Assembly: GCA_964432925.1 (NCBI GenBank)
Contig: CAYSPM010000004.1
Coordinates: 1-47,465 of the forward strand
DNA length: 47,465 nt
Reading direction: 5' to 3'
Source: CAYNTC01 sp964432925
GTDB taxonomy: Bacteria; Planctomycetota; Phycisphaerae; Sedimentisphaerales; Anaerobacaceae
A program made the position numbers and the translations under genes. This document shows positions 1 to 7,423 of this stretch, piece after piece; position 1 is the stretch's first letter, and the number at the start of each line of letters is the position of its first letter. The notes under the pieces were generated by a model, which was not told the DNA's origin, ran no database searches, and worked only from the letters and a program-made list of their open reading frames with translations.

Positions 1-69
1 TCAAGCCGAGTCGGTCAGGGAAGTACTTTTGTGGTCATTCTGCCAAAAAACAAAAGGGAAAAAGCCTGA
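1..69 (+). CDS. Sensor histidine kinase, C-terminal end only (partial)
   Basis: Only the last 22 codons are in the window. They read GQGSTFVVILPK and then a short basic tail. GxGSxFxxxLP is the G2-box end of a HATPase_c domain, so this is the end of a two-component histidine kinase. Its TGA overlaps the ATG of the next gene (TGATG), which implies translational coupling and makes it the likely partner of the sigma54 response regulator that follows. The sensor domains lie outside the window, so the signal cannot be inferred. Confidence 0.7.
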   Translation, partial: SSRVGQGSTFVVILPKNKREKA

Positions 70-1424
70 TGCCTTTCTCAGCAAATATCCTGGTCATAGA
101 CGATGAAGAATCCATGCGGGCAGGGTGTATTCAGACGCTGGCAGAAGATGGTCACAGTGTCCAAGCCGTCGAAAACGGACGCAAGGGCCTGGATAGGATT
201 AAAAAAGAGTCCTTCGATTTGATTCTTCTGGATTTGAAGATGCCCGGCATCCCAGGGATGGAAGTGTTAAAAAGACTCCAGGAAAATGACCCTAATTCTG
301 TAGTAATCGTGATTACCGGATACGCCACAATAGATTCCGCTGTCGAAGCGATGAAACGAGGCGCTTACGATTTTCTTACCAAACCATTCACACCTGAAGC
401 ACTTAGCTCCATTGTTAAAAGGGCTGTGGATAGTAGACTCCGTGCTCTGGAAGATGCCTGTGTAGCGCTTGCCCTTGACGAAAAAATGATATCAAAAACC
501 ATTATTGGCCAATCGCATCAAATAGCAAACCTTATTCTGCTCATAAAGAAAGTTGCTGCTGCCAATTCGACGGTTCTTATTACAGGTGAAACTGGTGTTG
601 GCAAAGAGCTCGTGGCGCAGACGATACATCGTCTTAGCAACAGGGCTGATAAGCCGTTTGTGACGGTTGATTGTGGGGTACTTGTTGAAAGCCTTTTTGA
701 AAGCGAGATGTTCGGCCATACCAGAGGGTCTTTTACCGGTGCTGTAGAGACGACACAGGGTAAATTCGAGCTGGCAGACGGCGGGACTGTATTTCTTGAT
801 GAAGTAACAAATATTAGTATCAATATGCAGGCGCGACTGCTGCGTGTTATCGAGGAACGTGAAATTTCCAAAGTGGGGGGTTTAGAAAAGATAGAAGTGG
901 ATGTTAGAATTATCGCTGCTACCAATAAGAATCTATTCAAAGAGATTGATGAAGGAAGATTCAGAGAAGACCTTTTTTACCGTCTCAATGTCGTGCCCAT
1001 CAATATACCGCCCCTTAGAGAAAGAAGGCAGGACATCAGCGTGTTAGCAAAGTACTTTCTAAAGAAATTCAGCCAGCAGAAGAAAAAGGCTGTAATAAGC
1101 ATTTTAACTGAGGCAATGCGGTCTCTGGAAATGTACGATTGGCCAGGAAACGTAAGGGAGCTGAGGAACACAATCGAGCGTTCAATTGTGACATGTGAAG
1201 GAAAAGTGATAGAGTTTAATGATTTGTCATTTAACGAATCGGCGATTCAAAGTAAAATCAATTCCTCAGAGGGCAGCCGCCTTGCGGAAATGGAAAGGGA
1301 AAAGATTAGCAAGGTGCTGAAGCAATTTAATGGTCATAGAACTAAGGCGGCTGAGTATTTGGGCATTAACCGTAAAACGCTCCGAGAAAAAATCCGTAAA
1401 TATAAAATCAAAGTCGATTCATAA
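69..1424 (+). CDS. NtrC-family sigma54-dependent response regulator
   Basis: This 451-residue protein has the three classic parts of a bacterial enhancer-binding protein. The receiver domain (about 7-120) has the acidic pair D11/D12, phosphoacceptor D55 in LLDLKMPG, and the conserved Thr (VITGY) and Lys (LTKPF). The AAA+ domain (about 143-375) has Walker A GETGVGKE, the sigma54-contact loop as GSFTGA (usual GAFTGA) and Walker B GTVFLDE. A Fis-type helix-turn-helix (RTKAAEYLGINRKTLREKI) closes the C terminus. When phosphorylated it should activate sigma54 promoters. The nearest candidate is the -24/-12 site at 1599-1614 in front of the REC-NuoE operon. It is coupled by TGATG overlap to the kinase gene upstream. 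The family call is secure; the target is inferred from position. Confidence 0.95.
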   Translation: MPFSANILVIDDEESMRAGCIQTLAEDGHSVQAVENGRKGLDRIKKESFDLILLDLKMPGIPGMEVLKRLQENDPNSVVIVITGYATIDSAVEAMKRGAYDFLTKPFTPEALSSIVKRAVDSRLRALEDACVALALDEKMISKTIIGQSHQIANLILLIKKVAAANSTVLITGETGVGKELVAQTIHRLSNRADKPFVTVDCGVLVESLFESEMFGHTRGSFTGAVETTQGKFELADGGTVFLDEVTNISINMQARLLRVIEEREISKVGGLEKIEVDVRIIAATNKNLFKEIDEGRFREDLFYRLNVVPINIPPLRERRQDISVLAKYFLKKFSQQKKKAVISILTEAMRSLEMYDWPGNVRELRNTIERSIVTCEGKVIEFNDLSFNESAIQSKINSSEGSRLAEMEREKISKVLKQFNGHRTKAAEYLGINRKTLREKIRKYKIKVDS

Positions 1425-1598
1425 GTAAACAGCGGTACTGCACTACCCGTTTCTAACCATCGTCGGTACAAAAAATACCACCTTCATCCTCCAGCTCTCA
1501 CATCAATAATTGTCCTCCAAGTATTTTATTAGCCGCAACTTATTTCTGGGAAAACAGTTACGTCATTGAGTGTATTTGAGTTCAAATAGTTGATAACG

Positions 1599-1614
1599 TG
1601 GCAAGGATTTTGCA
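1599..1614 (+). promoter_or_regulatory. sigma54 (-24/-12) promoter
   Basis: The sequence TGGCAAGGATTTTGCA matches the RpoN consensus TGGCAC-N5-TTGCA/T. The invariant GG (1600-1601) and GC (1612-1613) are separated by exactly 10 bases. The predicted start is near 1625, giving a leader of about 50 bases before the REC-NuoE gene. It lies about 175 bases after a sigma54 activator gene, which supports the assignment. No enhancer (UAS) palindrome was identified. Confidence 0.8.
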
Positions 1615-1674
1615 TGTAATTCAAAGTGATTGTATTGATTACGTAATAATATTCATTGTGAGCAGAAGGAGCTT

Positions 1675-2835
1675 ATGATGTATACCAAAGAGCAGATAAC
1701 GTCAGAGTCAGGTTTTCAAGAGCCAGGGACAACGGATGTTGTCGTTATCGATGACGAAGAATCAATATGTGAGGGTTGCAGGCAAACTCTTGAAGCCGAA
1801 GGTCTCCGGGCGGCAATTGCAAGGGATGGAACCGAGGGCTTGACACTTGTCGAGCAATCCCATCCAAAAGTTGTATTAGTAGACCTCAAAATGCCAGGTA
1901 TTAGCGGCATGGAAGTGCTGGCCAAGATTTCCGAGTTCGATCCATCCATTGTAACAATAGTTATAACCGGTTACGGTTCGATTGATTCTGCTGTTGAAAC
2001 AATGAAAATGGGGGCCTCGGACTTTTTGGCTAAGCCGTTTGCCCCGGAAAGACTTCTTGAATCCGTCAGGCAGGGAATGGAGCTGGGCCAACCAGCCAAA
2101 GAGGCCGAAGTCACCGAGCGGGCGGCACCACCATTGGCGGCACCTGAAAAAGCCCCGTTAAACAAACAAAATGTTGTTTTGAAAGGCCTGGAAGTCTTAG
2201 GTCAATATTACTCGCTCGGTTTCAAAGAGCGGCAGTTCTTCGATGAGTTAAGATGCCTTGAATCAGAGGCAAAATACCATGCCGACAGGCTCGGTCAGGT
2301 CAAAGAGGAAGGCCAGGCAGTACTGGATATAGTTCACGATTTACGGTTGGTTGATGGAATTATCCAAAAGTATGCATATAAGAAAAACGCATTGATCCAG
2401 ATTCTTCTGGATATTCAAATGGAATTCAACTGGCTTCCACGGCACTGTTTGGAGTGGGTCTCAACACGACTTAATATCCCGCATAACAACATATACACTA
2501 TTGCCAACTTTTATGAGGCATTGAGTCTGGAACCCCGTGGAGCACACTTGATTCAGATATGTACCGGAACAGCCTGTCATGTGCGTGGAGCCGCCAGCTT
2601 AGTTGATAGAGTGTCCTGTATCATGGATATTGAGCCGGGCCAGACCGATTCAGAACAGTTATTCACCCTGGAAACAGTTCACTGTCTGGGGTGCTGTGCT
2701 TTAGGGCCGGTGATGGTAGTTGACGGAGAGTATTACAGCAATCCTTCTACAAAACAAATCCAGGAGATTGCCGCTTCGTGCAAAGTAAGTCGTGAGAAAG
2801 GAGAAAATTATGCCCAGGTTGAATTCAGCCGCTGA
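1675..2835 (+). CDS. Receiver domain fused to NuoE-type 2Fe-2S subunit
   Basis: The 386-residue protein starts with a complete receiver domain (about 20-135: D26/D27, phosphoacceptor D70 in LVDLKMPG, T98, K120). A Pro/Ala-rich linker (about 138-165) follows, then a NuoE/HydC-type thioredoxin-fold domain (about 215-375) with the four cluster cysteines as CTGTAC (296, 301) and CLGCC (337, 341). NuoE-type subunits hold the N1a-like 2Fe-2S cluster beside the FMN subunit of complex I and of NADH-linked hydrogenases. The receiver closely resembles that of the upstream regulator (both have DDEES, LDLKMPG or VDLKMPG, and ITGY), so it was probably duplicated from it. Two ATGs stand in tandem; AAGGAG is better spaced for the second (1678). 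The 3' end overlaps the NuoF start. The fusion suggests phosphorylation may control assembly or electron flow, which is inference. Confidence 0.9.
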   Translation: MMYTKEQITSESGFQEPGTTDVVVIDDEESICEGCRQTLEAEGLRAAIARDGTEGLTLVEQSHPKVVLVDLKMPGISGMEVLAKISEFDPSIVTIVITGYGSIDSAVETMKMGASDFLAKPFAPERLLESVRQGMELGQPAKEAEVTERAAPPLAAPEKAPLNKQNVVLKGLEVLGQYYSLGFKERQFFDELRCLESEAKYHADRLGQVKEEGQAVLDIVHDLRLVDGIIQKYAYKKNALIQILLDIQMEFNWLPRHCLEWVSTRLNIPHNNIYTIANFYEALSLEPRGAHLIQICTGTACHVRGAASLVDRVSCIMDIEPGQTDSEQLFTLETVHCLGCCALGPVMVVDGEYYSNPSTKQIQEIAASCKVSREKGENYAQVEFSR

Positions 2836-4687
2836 TTTGGAAAGGCTTAGAAAAGAAATATTGGCCAAGAGAGACCCAAATAAGCTGCGTGTAACTGTCT
2901 GCTCGGGTACAGGATGCCACGCTTACGGCTGTGAAGGAGTAGCTGAAGCTTTTGTCAATGAGATTAAAAGTAAAAACCTACAAGCAAAAGTAGACGTCCG
3001 TAAGACAGGATGCCATGGTTTCTGTGAGAGAGGCACTGTAGTCGTTATCTTCCCTGAGGAGATATGTTATCTTCATGTAAAGCCGGATGATGTATCTGAG
3101 ATAGTCCAGAAGACGCTGATAGAGAAGAAGATGGTGGACCGACTATTGTACCAGGATAGCAACGGCCAAAAGATTGTGCGTGAAGGTGAAATACCCTTTT
3201 ATAAACATCAGAATCGCATCATCTTTGGAAATAACAGATTTATCGACCCAAAAAATATAAATGATTATATTGCCATTGGTGGCTATGGTGCTTTGTCCAA
3301 AGCCCTTTTTCAGATGACACCCGAGCAGGTATTGGCAGAGGTTAAAGAAGCTAATTTAAGGGGCAGAGGAGGAGGCGGTTTTCCGGCCGGAAGAAAGTGG
3401 GAAAGCACGCGCAATGCACCGGGTGAGCCGAAGTATGTCATTGTGAACGCCGACGAAGGTGACCCCGGAGCTTATATGGACAGAAGTTTATTGGAAGGCA
3501 ATCCGCATAGCGTACTGGAAGGCCTGCTTATCGGTGCTTATGCTATTGGCTCACATGAAGGATATATTTATGTGCGCCAGGAGTATCCACTGGCATTGCA
3601 GAATACGGAAATTGCAATTGAGAAGGCTAAGGAATATGGTCTGCTGGGAGAAAATGTCCTTGGCTCAGGATTCGGTTTTGACGCTTTTATTCATCGAGGG
3701 GCAGGTGCCTTTGTATCGGGTGAATCCAGTGCACTTATGAGTGCTATTGAAGGCCAAGTTGGTGAGCCTAGGCCGAAATATATTCATACCTCTGTAAAAG
3801 GCTTGTGGGATAAGCCTACCTGTTTGAACAATGTGGAAACCTGGGCCAACGTACCCTTTATCATAAACAAAGGCGCCGATTGGTATAAGAGCATTGGTAC
3901 TGAGGGCAGCAAAGGCACAAAAATATTCTCACTGGTTGGAAAGATAAACAACACTGGCTTAGTGGAAGTACCTATGGGAATCACTTTAAGAGAAATCGTT
4001 TATGATATTGGCGGCGGTATTCCAAACGATAAGAAATTTAAGGCTGTACAGACAGGTGGTCCTTCTGGAGGTGTTCTGCCGGAGAGCATGCTTGATATTC
4101 CCGTCGATTTCGACGAGCTTACAAAAGCTGGATCGATGATGGGCTCGGGTGGAATGATAGTAATGGATGAAAATACCTGCATGGTAGACACAGCAAGGTA
4201 TTATACTGAGTTTCTTGCCCAGGAATCCTGCGGGAAATGTGTCCCGTGCCGTGAGGGACTCAGACAGATGCTTAGAATCTTGAATAATATAACAAATGGC
4301 CAAGGCGAAAAAGGCGATATTGAGCTCTTGGAGGAACTATCAGAGTTTATCCAGGAGGCATCTTTGTGTGCCCTTGGTCAAACAGCTCCAAATCCCGTCC
4401 TGAGTACAATCAAACATTTCAGGGATGAGTACGAAGCACACATAAAAGAAACACGTTGTCCCGCAGGTGTGTGCAAGGCGCTTATTGGTTATTTCATTGA
4501 TCCTGATAAATGTCTGGGTTGCGGACAGTGCGCGAAGAATTGCCCAACGGATGCAATCTCCGAAACCGAGGATAAAACATATGTTATTGACCAGGAGAAG
4601 TGTATCAAATGTGGAATCTGCTTGACTGTCTGTCCTGATAAGGCAAAGGCTGTGGTTTTGCAAGACACACTTTATGCCCGGTACTGA
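2810..4687 (+). CDS. NuoF/HydB-type NADH-binding flavoprotein with ferredoxin domain
   Basis: The 625-residue soluble diaphorase subunit has, in order: an N-terminal thioredoxin-fold 2Fe-2S domain (CSGTGC at 31-36, later CHGFC at 68-72); the FMN/NADH-binding NuoF core with GRGGGGFPAGRKW near 185 and a GDPGAYMDR motif; an SLBB segment; the N3-type 4Fe-4S motif ESCGKCVPCREG; and a C-terminal two-cluster ferredoxin (CLGCGQCAKNCP and CIKCGICLTVCP). This layout is that of HydB/HndC in NADH-linked hydrogenases and other bifurcating complexes rather than the shorter NuoF of complex I. An in-frame GTG lies 18 bases upstream, but AAAGGAG at 2797-2803 sits six bases before the ATG used here. It overlaps the REC-NuoE gene by 26 bases. 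It should oxidise or reduce NAD(H) and pass electrons through its clusters. Confidence 0.93.
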   Translation: MPRLNSAADLERLRKEILAKRDPNKLRVTVCSGTGCHAYGCEGVAEAFVNEIKSKNLQAKVDVRKTGCHGFCERGTVVVIFPEEICYLHVKPDDVSEIVQKTLIEKKMVDRLLYQDSNGQKIVREGEIPFYKHQNRIIFGNNRFIDPKNINDYIAIGGYGALSKALFQMTPEQVLAEVKEANLRGRGGGGFPAGRKWESTRNAPGEPKYVIVNADEGDPGAYMDRSLLEGNPHSVLEGLLIGAYAIGSHEGYIYVRQEYPLALQNTEIAIEKAKEYGLLGENVLGSGFGFDAFIHRGAGAFVSGESSALMSAIEGQVGEPRPKYIHTSVKGLWDKPTCLNNVETWANVPFIINKGADWYKSIGTEGSKGTKIFSLVGKINNTGLVEVPMGITLREIVYDIGGGIPNDKKFKAVQTGGPSGGVLPESMLDIPVDFDELTKAGSMMGSGGMIVMDENTCMVDTARYYTEFLAQESCGKCVPCREGLRQMLRILNNITNGQGEKGDIELLEELSEFIQEASLCALGQTAPNPVLSTIKHFRDEYEAHIKETRCPAGVCKALIGYFIDPDKCLGCGQCAKNCPTDAISETEDKTYVIDQEKCIKCGICLTVCPDKAKAVVLQDTLYARY

Positions 4688-4715
4688 CTGCGAAGGCTAT
4701 TATGAGGGAATAACA

Positions 4716-5261
4716 ATGAAAAGGATACAGTTAGAAATTGACGGAAAGAAAGTACAGGCCAAAGAAGGTGCAACAATCCTTGAAGTTGCCCGCGAAAATG
4801 GTATTTACATTCCGACTCTTTGCCATAACGATGAACTCAAACCATCCGGCGTCTGTCGCTTATGTATGGTGGAGATATCGAAGAATAAAAGGACAAAATT
4901 GGTTGCTTCCTGTGTTTATCCTGTTGAAAAAAACCTTGTTGTAAAAACCAACTCTGAAAAGATAAGGAAAATTCGTAAGATGATTGTCGAACTGCTGTGG
5001 CCGACGGTACCGGCCCTGGCAAAAGAGTTTGAAGTGGAAAAATCTCGCTTTGTTCCTGAGCATACTGAATGCTGTCTGTGCGGGTTGTGTGTCCAATATT
5101 GTGCAGAGGTCAGAAAGTTAAACGCAGTTTACTTCAAAGGCAGAGGAATAAATCGGGAGGTAGCCATTCTTCCCGAACTTGTAGATGATTGTGCTTATTG
5201 TACGAAATGCTACGGGTTGTGCCCAGGTGGGTGGATTGTAATTCAAGCCATGACAACATAA
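4716..5261 (+). CDS. HoxU/NuoG-like 2Fe-2S plus 2x4Fe-4S electron-transfer subunit
   Basis: The 181-residue protein begins with a plant-type 2Fe-2S ferredoxin domain (about 1-78, PTLCHNDELKPSGVCRLCMVE and a later Cys in LVASCVYP). It ends with two 4Fe-4S motifs: CCLCGLCVQYC, and CAYCTKCYGLCPGG close to the C terminus. It resembles the N-terminal part of HydA/NuoG and the HoxU subunit, but has no hydrogenase H-cluster domain and no molybdopterin domain. It is therefore an electron-transfer subunit only. The ATG used has GAGGGA six bases upstream; a longer in-frame start at 4674 would overlap the NuoF gene and adds unconserved sequence. With the previous two genes it makes a three-subunit NuoEFG-like diaphorase. 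Its catalytic partner is not in the window; the dead korD downstream is a clue. Confidence 0.85.
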   Translation: MKRIQLEIDGKKVQAKEGATILEVARENGIYIPTLCHNDELKPSGVCRLCMVEISKNKRTKLVASCVYPVEKNLVVKTNSEKIRKIRKMIVELLWPTVPALAKEFEVEKSRFVPEHTECCLCGLCVQYCAEVRKLNAVYFKGRGINREVAILPELVDDCAYCTKCYGLCPGGWIVIQAMTT

Positions 5262-5266
5262 TAAAA

Positions 5267-5550
5267 ATGGATATAAATAGCAGAGTGAGAGGTAAAATAA
5301 AGATTGATTGAACGGTGCAAAGGCTGTGGCCTATGTGTAGAAGCGTGATTCAAAAATGTCGTTGCAATATCTAAACACTCCAATAAAAACGGTTACTTTC
5401 CTGTAGAAGTAGTTAACATTATTGATTGTTTCGGCTGTGCTTTTTTGTGCTATAATATGTCCTGATGTGGCAATTGAAGTTTATCGTGATACTAATTATG
5501 GTGAGTATAAAATCGAGGAAAAAAGAGAGTTGACTTCGGGCACTTTGTAA
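5267..5550 (+). pseudogene. Decayed korD/vorD-like ferredoxin subunit of a 2-oxoacid:ferredoxin oxidoreductase
   Basis: No intact frame exists, but successive frames give a recognisable delta-subunit ferredoxin. The pieces are MDINSRVRGKIKID (from 5267), then after a shift IERCKGCGLCVEA followed by a TGA where CP is expected, then KNVVAISKHSNKNGYFPVEV and IIDCFGCA. After another shift come CAIICPDVAIEVYRD and a short tail ending TAA at 5550. KGCGLC, NKNGYFPV and the second CxxCxxxCPD are characteristic of KorD/VorD proteins. At least two frameshifts and one in-frame stop are needed. It begins five bases after the diaphorase operon on the same strand, so it was probably the operon's next gene. 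No alpha, beta or gamma subunit follows, because ssrA starts 81 bases later. Sequencing error is possible but unlikely for three lesions. Confidence 0.75.
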
Positions 5551-5631
5551 CATCGATACCTTATTGAGCCAACACAAAATAGCGGCCGCCTTGCATAACC
5601 CCTTTATTCATCGGGACTTGCGAAGGCAAAA

Positions 5632-5983
5632 TGGAGGCGGGGGGATTCGAACCCCCGTCCCGTGATGCTTCAAGACAAGCTTCTACATGCTTAGTCGCTT
5701 TATTGTTCTTTCGCCTTACCAAGCGCCAAACGACAGGCTCTTAGCTCAGCTATTTCGGAATTAATCTTACCAAATCAGCCCGAACAACTGATTTAGCCAG
5801 CCTGCTATCTGACGCCCTTACTCAGCCCACAGACAAAACCGAGCAGGACGGGCTGACCTTTTAGGCAGCCATGCGCAACTGATAGTTGCCGTTTAAAATT
5901 GTTGCCGGATGATTAACCAGGCCAACCGGCGTCCTGGACATGCAGCTTGTCAATCCGTCATCCGGTCGAAGCCGTTCGCCCCC
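5632..5983 (-). ncRNA. ssrA: Transfer-messenger RNA (tmRNA)
   Basis: The 5' end reads GGGGGCGAACGGCTTCGACC on the minus strand, and the 3' end has the T-arm GGTTCGAATCC and closing CGCCTCCA. GGGGGCG and CGCCTCC pair to form the acceptor stem with one G-U pair. The CCA is not encoded after the discriminator A. Total length is about 352 nt, normal for a one-piece tmRNA. The tag reading frame (5861-5905) most plausibly starts at GCA and encodes ATILNGNYQLRMAA, then TAA; only the MAA end is tmRNA-like by consensus and the resume codon is inferred. The RNA rescues stalled ribosomes together with SmpB. The toxin-antitoxin-chaperone operon lies directly upstream on the same strand. Confidence 0.95.
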
Positions 5984-5992
5984 GTATTCACT

Positions 5993-6006
5993 TTTCAAAT
6001 TTGAAA
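5993..6006. promoter_or_regulatory. 14-bp perfect palindrome between secB-like gene and ssrA
   Basis: TTTCAAATTTGAAA is its own reverse complement. It lies ten bases upstream of the tmRNA 5' end, within the 67-base gap after the SecB-like gene. It could be an operator or a processing signal. No clear -35/-10 pair for ssrA was found in this gap. Confidence 0.35.
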
Positions 6007-6050
6007 CTCCCTAAGTAATGTCTTGTGCCCTCAATTAAAAGATGTAAAAT

Positions 6051-6584
6051 CTAAGTTTTGACTGAAGCTTTTTTTGCCGTTTTTCTTTTTGATCCCTTCA
6101 TTCTAATATTTTTATCTTTGGTTGGTTCCACAATTCTGAAAACCGGTATCGAAAGGGAAGGTAGACCCATTCTGACGATAGTGTTCTGCACGAATTCACG
6201 CCAATATGGCCACGCGTTATAAATACCATTAAAGTTGGCAAATTGTTCAAATCCTTTTTGCGTTAAACCTTGGAAGTTGTCTATTTTATAGGCCAAAACG
6301 AAAAAAGCTTCAATGGTAATTACTGGTTCTTGAGTTATACTTTTGCTAAAAGCTTCGAAGTGGAATTCGGGGATTACAACAATATAACCTTTTTTCTTGT
6401 CTGTTTCAACTTTAGCTGAGTAGTTTATATTGTACGTTTTTTTCCCTGAAGCGGCTTCTGGTGTTTGACGGCATTTTGAGCTTATCAGTCGTACATCCTT
6501 TAACTCCACACGATCAGAAACCATTAACCCAGGGGATGCGTCTGCCGTTTGTCTGACTTTAGTTTTCTGCTTATTTTTTGCCAT
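6051..6584 (-). CDS. SecB-like chaperone of a toxin-antitoxin-chaperone system
   Basis: The 177-residue protein matches the SecB fold. A beta-rich core (about 20-110) is followed by YNAWPYWREFVQNTIVRMG and LPSLSIPV, which correspond to the SecB helix and loop that read YPYLREYVSDLVTRAxFPPLxLxP in E. coli. The C terminus is a Lys-rich tail, not the zinc-binding tail that SecB uses to dock on SecA. That and the neighbours point to a dedicated TAC chaperone like Rv1957 of M. tuberculosis, which folds and protects its antitoxin. It starts three bases after the antitoxin stop codon in the same operon. It could also act on other clients. The family call is confident from the motif and strongly backed by context. 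Confidence 0.85.
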   Translation of the reverse strand: MAKNKQKTKVRQTADASPGLMVSDRVELKDVRLISSKCRQTPEAASGKKTYNINYSAKVETDKKKGYIVVIPEFHFEAFSKSITQEPVITIEAFFVLAYKIDNFQGLTQKGFEQFANFNGIYNAWPYWREFVQNTIVRMGLPSLSIPVFRIVEPTKDKNIRMKGSKRKTAKKASVKT

Positions 6585-6587
6585 GTC

Positions 6588-6995
6588 TTAAGCTGCCTGT
6601 GTTAGTTCTCTCTCTCCCTGTTCGGTAAGTTCATCATGTTCACCTTCTTTGAGCACGAACTTCCTTAAAGGAATCCACTGGTCGTCTGTGGTCGAGGTAA
6701 CCATTTCTAAAATGTTTTCGGTATCTAATGGAACGGCTGAGACTTGCAGTTTTGAATCAAGGGCAAACAATAGATCAGCTACTGTCGTGAGTCGCATGTT
6801 GTGGTCACCACTCAATAGTTGCGTGATATTACTTTTACTGACACCTGCAAGTCTTGAAAGATATGCTTTACTGATTCCTTTTTCTTGCATGATTTGGCTG
6901 ATAGTCTCTGTAACTTCAAATATTAAATCCTCACGAAAGTAAAGCTTTCTACCTTCCTCATCGGACATGAGTTTTTGTATGAAGGTTTTGGCCAT
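6588..6995 (-). CDS. HigA-type antitoxin with probable chaperone-addiction tail
   Basis: The 135-residue protein has a Cro/C1-type helix-turn-helix (about 27-85: GISKAYLSRLAGVSKSNITQ, then the MRLTTVADLLFAL helix). It should bind and neutralise the toxin encoded 23 bases upstream and repress the operon promoter. Beyond the HTH is a C-terminal extension of about 50 residues containing DDQWIPLRKFVLKEG (W107). In the M. tuberculosis HigA1 system a comparable C-terminal ChAD segment with a key Trp and hydrophobic residues makes the antitoxin depend on its SecB-like chaperone. Finding this extension next to a SecB gene is strong circumstantial support. AGAGGA lies seven bases upstream of the ATG. 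Confidence 0.88.
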   Translation of the reverse strand: MAKTFIQKLMSDEEGRKLYFREDLIFEVTETISQIMQEKGISKAYLSRLAGVSKSNITQLLSGDHNMRLTTVADLLFALDSKLQVSAVPLDTENILEMVTSTTDDQWIPLRKFVLKEGEHDELTEQGERELTQAA

Positions 6996-7018
6996 AAGGA
7001 ATCCTCTATTTCTTCTTG

Positions 7019-7405
7019 TTACGACTGCAATAACGAAATATGTTCTTTCATTATTTGTTCTGCACGCGTAATTTGTCTCGGCGGTGTATCGCCGGTCTGC
7101 TTATCGAATCCTTGTGTCAAAAGCCAAGTGATTCCAATCTGAAAACATAGAACGCGAACTTTAGGATGGACCTTGAATTCGTATATTTTCCCACGTAGTT
7201 TTTTGAATCTTTCTGTATTCCAAATCCTGCCAACTTGCGTCATTCTTTTGAATGAATTAGCTAGTTTTGCCCAGTCATCCATCTCCAAGTTTTCTATGTA
7301 GTCGAAAGCTGGCCTCTTGCCGTTGGTTCGGCGAGCATAAGCCACAATAGCACAAGGCCCTTTAACTATTATATCTTCGGAGTTTACTACGGCTTTGTTC
7401 GTCAT
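7019..7405 (-). CDS. HigB/Gp49-like RelE-superfamily toxin
   Basis: The 128-residue protein matches the phage-derived Gp49-like/HigB group: an N-terminal strand and helix (PAFDYIENLEMDDWAKLANS) and the core LRGKIYEFKVHPKVRVLCFQ, typical of RelE-fold mRNA interferases, followed by a basic helical end (RAEQIMKEHI). It is expected to cleave mRNA. It is the first gene of a toxin-antitoxin-chaperone operon in the HigB-HigA-SecB order. No Shine-Dalgarno is visible, and the predicted start point lies only about 12 bases upstream, so translation may be nearly leaderless and weak, which would favour antitoxin excess. Confidence 0.88.
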   Translation of the reverse strand: MTNKAVVNSEDIIVKGPCAIVAYARRTNGKRPAFDYIENLEMDDWAKLANSFKRMTQVGRIWNTERFKKLRGKIYEFKVHPKVRVLCFQIGITWLLTQGFDKQTGDTPPRQITRAEQIMKEHISLLQS

Positions 7406-7423
7406 AAAACCGCTTATAGTTTA

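Noticed and set aside
4716..5261. Reading the third subunit as an [FeFe]-hydrogenase catalytic subunit
   Set aside because: It stops after the ferredoxin clusters; no H-cluster motifs (TSCxP, PCxxKxxE, ExMACxxGCxxGGGQP) occur here or downstream.
5632..5983. Interpreting the GGTTCGAATCC T-arm as an ordinary tRNA gene
   Set aside because: The acceptor partner GGGGGCG lies about 350 bases away and the tag frame is present, which identifies tmRNA.
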